The notes under the pieces: model-generated
What the model saw: only the letters and a program-made list of their open reading frames with translations
Told to the model about the DNA's origin: nothing
The model's database searches: none
Program-made: the position numbers and the translations under genes
Assembly (NCBI GenBank): GCA_947167435.1
Contig: CAMVIC010000038.1
Coordinates: 1 to 11,125, forward strand
From: an uncultured Clostridia bacterium
Lineage (GTDB): Bacteria; Bacillota_A; Clostridia; Oscillospirales; Oscillospiraceae
Reading direction: 5' to 3'
Length of the DNA: 11,125 bases
Shown here: positions 7,207 to 11,125 of the stretch, piece by piece
How positions within the stretch are numbered: position 1 is the first letter of the stretch
Layout: every line of letters begins with the position of its first letter

Positions 7207-7252
7207 GGCTTAATGGATACGAACCCCTGCCGGTGTTCGTATCCATCAAGCC
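7207..7252 (-). terminator. 18-bp hairpin at the stop codon of the small gene (no U-tract)
   Basis: Arms 7252-7235 and 7224-7207 with a 10-nt loop. On the minus strand all 18 pairs form, one being G-U; on the plus strand the same place is an A-C mismatch, which points to a minus-strand RNA structure. The first base of the arm is the last base of the TAG stop. It is followed by TGGCAAAG and not by a U run, so it may be a processing, stability or partial-termination element between the two genes. Confidence 0.6.
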
Positions 7253-7533
7253 TATCTGGAGGCCAGTGCGCGTTCCAGCCAAACTGCGGCAACGTCGATT
7301 GCGGCGTACAGACTGTCCTTCTCGCTCTTTTTCACGATCCGGTCCCGGGATTTGATGGAGGGATCGGTGAGCTGAAGCTGTACGGAGACCTTGGTGGCCA
7401 CGTCCAGATCCTTGACCTTCTTCGTGTCCAGAATCTGCATCATGATGATGTATTTGTCCGCAAAGCTGCCGTAGTAGATGATGTTGTCTTTCCTTTGGAG
7501 GGGATGACCCTTATACTCCAACGTTTTTGCCAA
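7252..7533 (-). CDS. Small conserved-looking protein of unknown function (93 aa)
   Basis: I do not recognise the family. The protein begins (L/M)AKTLEYKGHPLQRKDNIIYY, then GSFADKYIIMMQILDTKKVKDL, a central VSVQLQLTD and an amphipathic C-terminus YAAIDVAAVWLERALASR. It is soluble, has mixed charge and no signal peptide or cysteine. The start is chosen as the TTG at 7533 because GGAGG lies 8 nt upstream; the frame is open to 7560 but that would place the ribosome binding site inside the gene. A good promoter is just upstream, and a strong hairpin begins at the stop codon. Natural-looking coding composition plus promoter plus ribosome binding site make it a real gene. Position before a wall hydrolase is its only functional hint. 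Confidence 0.8.
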   Translation of the reverse strand: MAKTLEYKGHPLQRKDNIIYYGSFADKYIIMMQILDTKKVKDLDVATKVSVQLQLTDPSIKSRDRIVKKSEKDSLYAAIDVAAVWLERALASR

Positions 7534-7560
7534 GAAAAGCACCTCCAGTAATGTAAACAA

Positions 7561-7589
7561 AATGTAACACAGTGATGGGAAAATGTCAA
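7561..7589 (-). promoter_or_regulatory. Sigma-A promoter of the small gene
   Basis: Minus strand perfect TTGACA (7589-7584), 17-nt spacer, TACATT (7566-7561). The transcription start should be near 7554, so the message has about 20 nt before the TTG start at 7533. Confidence 0.7.
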
Positions 7590-7630
7590 CAGAAAAAGCG
7601 GGTAAGTTCTGTTCAAGTGGGGGAAAAAGT

Positions 7631-7679
7631 GGAATTCGGCGTCCGGAATTCCGGATTTTGAACCCCGAATTCCGAATTA
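7631..7679 (-). repeat. Seven degenerate 7-nt units starting at the PBP stop codon
   Basis: On the minus strand the tract reads TAATTCG, GAATTCG, GGGTTCA, AAATCCG, GAATTCC, GGACGCC, GAATTCC, with the TAA stop as the first three letters. The core word is (T/G)AATTC(G/C). GAATTC units could also pair into weak hairpins, but no classic terminator with a U run was found after this gene. Confidence 0.5.
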
Positions 7680-9941
7680 TCCGAAGATGATGGTCGCGGT
7701 GCCGGGGCCGGGATCGCTGCCGCTGTCATAGCCGTATCCGGGACCGTAATCGGTGATGCTGCCGGTGTTGCCGCCGTCGTCATAGGCGGGGCCGTAGCCG
7801 TCGTCATAGCCCACCACGTTGCCGGTTCCGTCGTCCGGATAGACGTCGTATTCACTGAACTGTCCGCCGTACTCGTTATAGCCGAATATGCCGGTATTGG
7901 CGCCCAGATAGGGATAGGTGAAGTCCGCCCAGGGCAGTCCGTCGTGGACCCGGGACATGACCTTCCGCCACAGCTGGGCGGCGGGGTTGCCGTTGACGCT
8001 GATGCGCTCGGGGGTGTCGAAGCCGGTCCAGACGACGGCGCAGTAGTAGGGGGTGATGCCGGCAAACCAGCGGTCCTTATACTCGCCGGAGGTGCCGGTT
8101 TTGCCCGCCACGGGCACGTTGTAGAGCCGGGCCTCGGTGCCGGTGCCCTCTTCCACGCCCTTTCGCATCATCCAGGTCATGCAGTAGGCGGTGTTGGGGG
8201 CCAGGGCCGCGATGGTGCTGGGGGAATTGTCGATGACCACGTTGCCCTTGGAATCGGTCACCATGGAGTAGCTGCGGCTGTAGGTGAAGATGCCGTCGTT
8301 TACGAAGGTGCAGTAGGCCTGGCACATCTCCCGAACGGACACGCCGTAGGTCAGCTGGCCCAGACTCATGGGGGCGTAGGACGCGTCGTCGGGCACAAGG
8401 CTTGTAAAGCCCAGCCGCTGGGTCATGTAGTCGTAGGAGGTGACCGGATTGAGCTTGTCCACAATCTGGGCGGCCACGGTGTTCCGGGACCACTTGAGTG
8501 CGTCGGTGATGGTCAGAAGCCCGTAATACTGATAGTCGTCGTTGGTGGGATACCAGCTGGTGCCGGCCAGCCGGATGCTGGGGGAGTCGTTTACGACGGT
8601 GTCCGGGGTGATAAGCCCCTCGTTTACCGCCGGGGCATAGGCCGACAGGGGCTTGATGGAGGAGCCCGGGGAGCGGGTGGCGCCGCCGTAGTCAAAGCCG
8701 TCCACCGATACGGGCACCGCCCGGTTCAGGCCGAAGTTCAGCGTCTTGCCGCCCACGCCGCCGCTGAGAGCCAGAATGCGCCCGTCATAGGGGTCCATGA
8801 TGACAATGGCGCTCTGGAGCTGCTGGCGGTTGTTGGTGCGGGGAATGGCGGAAAGATCGGTATAGACCGAGTCCACGATTGCCTGAATGCCCGGGTCGAT
8901 GCAGGCGTAGATCTGGTAGCCGCCGTTATACAGAAGCGATACCGCCGCCTTGTAGCTGATGCCCTTGACCTCCATCAGGTCGTGGATCACGTCGTTGATG
9001 ACAACCTCCTCGTAATAGCTGTAGATCCGCTGGGTGGAGCCGTTTTCCGCGCTGTGGGCAAAGACCAGCTCCTCGGCCACGGCCGCCTTGTAGGTCTCGT
9101 AGTCGATATAGCCCTGCTCGTACATCTCCCGCAGGATGGTCTCCTGCCGGTCCTTGTTGTTCTGCTCGTTGTAGAAGGGGTCGTAATAGGTGGGCTTGTT
9201 GGTGATGCCCGCGATGGCGGCGCACTCGGCAAGGTCCAGCTCGCTTACGTCCTTGCCGAAGTAGGTCTGGGCCGCGGCCTGTACCCCATAGCAGCCCTCT
9301 CCGAAGTAGATGGCGTTGAGATACCACTCCATGATCTGCTTCTTGTCATAGCGCTTTTCCAGCTCCAGGGCGCCGAAAATCTCGGTGAGCTTTCGCTGAA
9401 TGGTGACCTGATCCTTGCCGGTCAGGTTCTTGATCAGCTGCTGGGTGATGGTGGAGCCGCCGTAGCTGGTCTCCATGCGGGCGAACATCTCCACAAAGGC
9501 GCCGGCGGTACGGTACCAGTCCACGCCCTTATGCTCGTAATAACGCTTGTCCTCAATGGCAACCACGGCCTGCTCCATATATTTCGGGATGTCGGCGTAA
9601 TCCACCCAGATGCGCTTGTACACGCCAACCAGCGGAGCCAGCTCCCGCCACTCACCGGAGGAGGTCTGATACCAGATGGTGCTGGATTCGTTCAGCTGGT
9701 AATCCTCCAGGGACAGGTCCATATTGGGCGTCAGAAAGGTCTTGACGTAATAGGCGAAAATACAGGTGAACAGCAGCGCTGCCACCAGCAGCACCAGCAG
9801 GGCCGAGCCGAGAAGCTTGAACACCAGGCTCACCACGCCGGAGGCCGCGTCCACGGTAAAGCCCATGGCTTTGAAAACGGTACGGACAGGTCCGCCCTTT
9901 TTTTCGGATGCGTCCGGATTCTGTTTGCTTATTGGAAACAC
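7677..9941 (-). CDS. Class A penicillin-binding protein (bifunctional PBP1A/1b type)
   Basis: Makes peptidoglycan at the outer face of the membrane: glycan polymerisation plus cross-linking. In the 754-residue reading: cytosolic N-terminus, membrane anchor about 37-67, GT51 glycosyltransferase with EDKRYYEHKG (130-139; E130 catalytic), GGSTITQQ (161-168) and EWYLNAIYFG (205-214), then the transpeptidase with SSIK (S427, K430), SRN (485-487) and KTGT (614-617). The last 70 residues are a Gly/Asp/Tyr/Pro-rich tail. All active-site motifs are intact. The coordinate given uses the GTG at 9941, but AGGAGG (9946-9941) overlaps that GTG. Spacing instead favours the in-frame ATA at 9932-9930, 8 nt after the site, giving MSKQNPDASEKK and 751 residues. 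It has its own promoter and a leader of about 240 nt. Confidence 0.95.
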   Translation of the reverse strand: MFPISKQNPDASEKKGGPVRTVFKAMGFTVDAASGVVSLVFKLLGSALLVLLVAALLFTCIFAYYVKTFLTPNMDLSLEDYQLNESSTIWYQTSSGEWRELAPLVGVYKRIWVDYADIPKYMEQAVVAIEDKRYYEHKGVDWYRTAGAFVEMFARMETSYGGSTITQQLIKNLTGKDQVTIQRKLTEIFGALELEKRYDKKQIMEWYLNAIYFGEGCYGVQAAAQTYFGKDVSELDLAECAAIAGITNKPTYYDPFYNEQNNKDRQETILREMYEQGYIDYETYKAAVAEELVFAHSAENGSTQRIYSYYEEVVINDVIHDLMEVKGISYKAAVSLLYNGGYQIYACIDPGIQAIVDSVYTDLSAIPRTNNRQQLQSAIVIMDPYDGRILALSGGVGGKTLNFGLNRAVPVSVDGFDYGGATRSPGSSIKPLSAYAPAVNEGLITPDTVVNDSPSIRLAGTSWYPTNDDYQYYGLLTITDALKWSRNTVAAQIVDKLNPVTSYDYMTQRLGFTSLVPDDASYAPMSLGQLTYGVSVREMCQAYCTFVNDGIFTYSRSYSMVTDSKGNVVIDNSPSTIAALAPNTAYCMTWMMRKGVEEGTGTEARLYNVPVAGKTGTSGEYKDRWFAGITPYYCAVVWTGFDTPERISVNGNPAAQLWRKVMSRVHDGLPWADFTYPYLGANTGIFGYNEYGGQFSEYDVYPDDGTGNVVGYDDGYGPAYDDGGNTGSITDYGPGYGYDSGSDPGPGTATIIFG

Positions 9942-10027
9942 CTCCTCACGGGGAAACGGAAGATCGGAAACCCTGCGAAGGCGCTGCGGACATCAGCCGC
10001 GCACGGCAGGCATAAAGAAATCATGAG

Positions 10028-10094
10028 GGCAATTCCATATTGCCAAATGAATATGGCCGTGTTTTGCGCTTGCCCCGCCAGGGACGGGCAAAAC
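10028..10094 (-). promoter_or_regulatory. Hairpins in the PBP leader, two mutually exclusive
   Basis: CCATATT (10035-10041) pairs with AATATGG (10050-10056). The overlapping GGCAAT (10028-10033) pairs with ATTGCC (10039-10044), so both cannot form at once. A separate stem GTTTTGC/GCAAAAC (10061-10067 with 10088-10094) lies between them and the 54-nt motif. All are in the transcribed leader of the PBP gene, about 90-150 nt before its start. Confidence 0.35.
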
Positions 10095-10109
10095 GGCGTT
10101 TAATTCGTT

Positions 10110-10163
10110 ATTACTCCGGCTGCATAGCCCCACGGCTTGAAATGATCCGGTTGCCGGAGTAAC
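10110..10163 (-). promoter_or_regulatory. Candidate structured leader RNA, copy B (upstream of PBP gene)
   Basis: Minus strand arm GTTACTCCGGC (10163-10153) pairs with GCCGGAGTAAT (10120-10110), the last pair being G-U, around a 32-nt interior. An AATAAC tail follows (10112-10107). Compared with copy A the third pair from the outer end changes from G-C to A-U while pairing is kept. The element starts 25 nt after the -10 box, nearly the same as copy A. It lies about 170 nt before the PBP start, with further hairpins in between. Confidence 0.55.
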
Positions 10164-10187
10164 AAAAACCCATCATAATGGTCACTC

Positions 10188-10212
10188 ATTATACCATAGA
10201 TTCCGCCGGCGG
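10188..10212 (-). promoter_or_regulatory. Extended -10 promoter of the PBP gene with an overlapping palindrome
   Basis: Minus strand TGGTATAAT (10196-10188), a perfect -10 with the TGN extension; no good -35 is present, as is common for extended -10 promoters. The start site should be near 10181. The 10-bp palindrome CCGCCGGCGG (10203-10212) lies in the spacer/-35 area and could be an operator, though GC-rich palindromes also arise by chance. Confidence 0.6.
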
Positions 10213-10283
10213 GATAGAGAAAAAGAAAACAAAAATGTAAATTTTTCTTAAGACACCGGTAACAGCCTGAGGGGAAAAGGGGA

Positions 10284-10312
10284 TTGATTTCTGGCAGGCA
10301 ATGGGTTACAAT
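10284..10312 (+). promoter_or_regulatory. Sigma-A promoter of the DUF1292 gene
   Basis: TTGATT (10284-10289), 17-nt spacer, TACAAT (10307-10312). The start should fall near 10319, 23 nt before the ATG. The stretch 10213-10283 between this and the PBP promoter is A/T-rich (an inverted AAAATGTAAATTTT near 10232) and holds no gene that I can see. Confidence 0.7.
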
Positions 10313-10341
10313 AGAAATAACCCGAGCAGGAGGTATGCATT

Positions 10342-10629
10342 ATGAGCGAAGAATTCGGCGGCGACATTGTTACCATCGTGGACGACGACGGACAGGAATT
10401 TGCACTGGAAGTGCTGGACACCATGGACTACAACGGCCAGACCTATATGGCCTTCCTGCCTGCGGACATGGATGAAAATGACCCGGACTACGGGATCATC
10501 ATTCTGCGCGTGGTAGAGGACGAGAAGGGCGAGGAGCTGTACGAGTCCATCGACGACGACGCGGAGCTGCAGGACGTGTACGAGCACTTCATGGTCCTGC
10601 TCTTTGACGACGAGGACGAAGAGGAATAA
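10342..10629 (+). CDS. DUF1292 family acidic protein (YrzB-like)
   Basis: A 95-residue soluble protein in which 34 residues are Asp or Glu. It has the DUF1292 layout: a short strand DIVTIVDDDGQEFALEVLDT (8-27), then YNGQTYMAFLPAD, then GIIILRVVEDEKGEE, ending in an acidic tail DDEDEEE. The family is widespread in Bacillota, where it often sits near ruvX/mreB-type or alaS neighbours; its function is not known. The ATG has AGGAGG at 10328-10333, 8 nt upstream. It is monocistronic as far as can be seen and is followed at once by the probable 6S RNA gene; its last codons may contain that RNA's promoter. Confidence 0.9.
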   Translation: MSEEFGGDIVTIVDDDGQEFALEVLDTMDYNGQTYMAFLPADMDENDPDYGIIILRVVEDEKGEELYESIDDDAELQDVYEHFMVLLFDDEDEEE

Positions 10630-10632
10630 AGA
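10604..10632 (+). promoter_or_regulatory. Possible 6S RNA promoter inside the DUF1292 gene end
   Basis: TTGACG (10604-10609), 17-nt spacer, TAAAGA (10627-10632) whose first three letters are the DUF1292 stop codon. The -35 and spacing are good and the -10 is weak (3 of 6). A start near 10639 would agree with the predicted 6S 5' end. Processing from a longer DUF1292 transcript is an alternative. Confidence 0.35.
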
Positions 10633-10634
10633 AC

Positions 10635-10827
10635 TCCTGCGGTGTGCGTGTGTCCTTTGACTGTGTGGCTCATTAAACCCACATCTCTTATAAGGGATGC
10701 CGATTTGAATCTGCGGATTGCAGGCCTCCCGGCTTCGGCCGGAAGTTGGAAGCAGCGAAACAGAACTTAGGCGACCCACCTGCTCTTATGTGCAGGTTAT
10801 AACTGAGCCAGCACGGCATTCGCGGGA
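10635..10827 (+). ncRNA. ssrS: Probable 6S RNA
   Basis: 6S RNA mimics an open promoter and sequesters the sigma-A RNA polymerase holoenzyme. Seen here: a closing stem in which TCCTGCG (10635-10641) pairs with CGCGGGA (10821-10827), extended by GTGC/GCAC; a 5' bubble side with TGGCTCATTAAACCC; an apical GC-rich hairpin CCGGCTTCGGCCGG; and a 3' side GGCGACCCACCTGC with its own small hairpin ACCTGC...GCAGGT, then TTATAACTGAGCCAGCACGGC. This parallels the E. coli 6S 3' half, where GCGAC, a small hairpin and GGTTACAGCC precede the closing stem. The length of about 193 nt is typical. It is directly followed by a strong terminator. The call rests on recognition by eye, not on a covariance model. Confidence 0.72.
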
Positions 10828-10829
10828 TG

Positions 10830-10859
10830 CTCCCCCGGTTTTACCGGGGGAGTTTTTTT
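10830..10859 (+). terminator. Intrinsic terminator of the 6S RNA gene
   Basis: CTCCCCCGGT (10830-10839), loop TTT, ACCGGGGGAG (10843-10852), then seven T. A textbook plus-strand terminator. Confidence 0.93.
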
Positions 10860-10890
10860 CCTCCCGGGGAGGACGGCCCACGCGGCGGGA

Positions 10891-10918
10891 AATTCGGAAT
10901 GCGGAATGCAGAATAACA
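10891..10918 (+). repeat. Period-7 tract after the 6S terminator
   Basis: Units AATTCGG, AATGCGG, AATGCAG, AATAACA on the plus strand. The word AATTCGG is the same as in the tract after the PBP gene when that is read on its coding strand. The stretch 10860-10940 has no gene. Confidence 0.5.
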
Positions 10919-10941
10919 GGTGCAAGGCTTTGCCCGCACAG

Positions 10942-10968
10942 AAAAACCGCCGGTCAGACGACCGGCGG
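10942..10968 (-). terminator. Intrinsic terminator of gdhA
   Basis: CCGCCGGT (10947-10954) and ACCGGCGG (10961-10968) form an 8-bp stem with a 6-nt loop. On the minus strand it is followed by five T (10946-10942); on the plus strand by four T, so it may work in both directions. Confidence 0.85.
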
Positions 10969-11006
10969 TTTTGCATATCTTGTGCTGTTTCGCGGGAGGC
11001 TTGCTC

Positions 11007-11125
11007 TCAGACGATGCCCTGGGCCATCATGGCCTCGGCCACCTTCAGGAAGCCGGCCACGTTGGCGCCGACCATCAGGTCGCCCGGTTTGCCGCACTCG
11101 ACAGACGCGTCATAGCAGGCCTTGT
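11007..11125 (-). CDS. gdhA: NADP-type glutamate dehydrogenase, C-terminal end (runs off the window)
   Basis: The last 39 residues read KACYDASVECGKPGDLMVGA then NVAGFLKVAEAMMAQGIV and a stop. This matches the end of hexameric GdhA, in which GANIAGF-KVADAM-AQG is conserved. The enzyme aminates 2-oxoglutarate with ammonia, the main ammonia-assimilation route in many gut Clostridia. The rest lies beyond the window's right edge. An intrinsic terminator follows 38 nt downstream. Confidence 0.9.
   Translation of the reverse strand, partial: KACYDASVECGKPGDLMVGANVAGFLKVAEAMMAQGIV

Noticed and set aside
7131..7252. c-di-AMP (ydaO/yuaA) riboswitch before the NlpC/P60 gene
   Set aside because: This class is common before such hydrolases, but the conserved core words were not found and the interval after the upstream gene is too short for the usual fold.
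7131..7292. 54-residue N-terminal extension of the NlpC/P60 protein
   Set aside because: The extension reads through the structured leader and hairpin, has no ribosome binding site and would bury the signal peptide. The ATG at 7130 begins a classic signal sequence.
7944..10103. A 719-residue open frame on the plus strand opposite the PBP gene
   Set aside because: It is the complement shadow of a GC-rich coding region, with Gly/Val/His/Ala-rich low-complexity translation, no recognisable motifs and no ribosome binding site. The PBP on the other strand has all its catalytic motifs.

Overview
The window looks like a chromosomal segment of a GC-rich member of the Clostridia (Bacillota). An Oscillospiraceae-type gut anaerobe (Flavonifractor/Oscillibacter-like) is my best guess. 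The reasons are strong AGGAGG ribosome binding sites, consensus sigma-A promoters, GTG and TTG starts, a YrzB-like DUF1292 protein, a Gram-positive style class A penicillin-binding protein, an SH3b-NlpC/P60 wall hydrolase and an NADP-type glutamate dehydrogenase. No mobile element, CRISPR array or tRNA was seen. The assignment is an inference from gene content; no taxonomic marker gene is present.

Layout. (1) 1-749, minus strand: N-terminal half of a MATE-family multidrug/cation antiporter, cut by the window edge. (2) 750-953: compact divergent promoter region. (3) 954-5412, plus strand: a likely four-gene operon of rsmI (16S rRNA methylation), a Methyltransf_32-type methyltransferase overlapping it, a cardiolipin synthase, and a class A beta-lactamase-like protein without a signal peptide. 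It ends at a 13-bp hairpin shared with the convergent gene. (4) 5538-7130, minus: secreted SH3b x3 + NlpC/P60 endopeptidase. (5) 7252-7533, minus: small unrecognised protein with a TTG start, followed by an 18-bp hairpin. (6) 7677-9941, minus: bifunctional class A PBP, apparently started at an AUA codon. (7) 9942-10341: second divergent promoter region. (8) 10342-10629, plus: acidic DUF1292 protein. (9) About 10635-10827, plus: probable 6S RNA with a strong terminator. (10) 11007 to the edge, minus: 3' end of gdhA.

Themes. Envelope functions dominate: peptidoglycan synthesis (PBP), peptidoglycan cleavage (NlpC/P60), phospholipid synthesis (Cls), export (MATE) and a penicillin-recognising fold. 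RNA modification and global transcription control (RsmI, 6S RNA) sit beside them.

The most interesting signal is non-coding. The MATE and PBP genes, 9 kb apart but on the same strand, each carry a 54-nt element in their 5' leaders. Both copies have an 11-bp closing helix with a compensatory base-pair change, exactly 32 nt inside, shared internal words and the same AATAAC tail, and both begin 24-25 nt after the -10 box. I read it as a candidate cis-regulatory RNA that I cannot match to a known class. A second unusual signal is a set of period-7 repeat tracts; three start at a stop codon and the fourth lies just past the 6S terminator.
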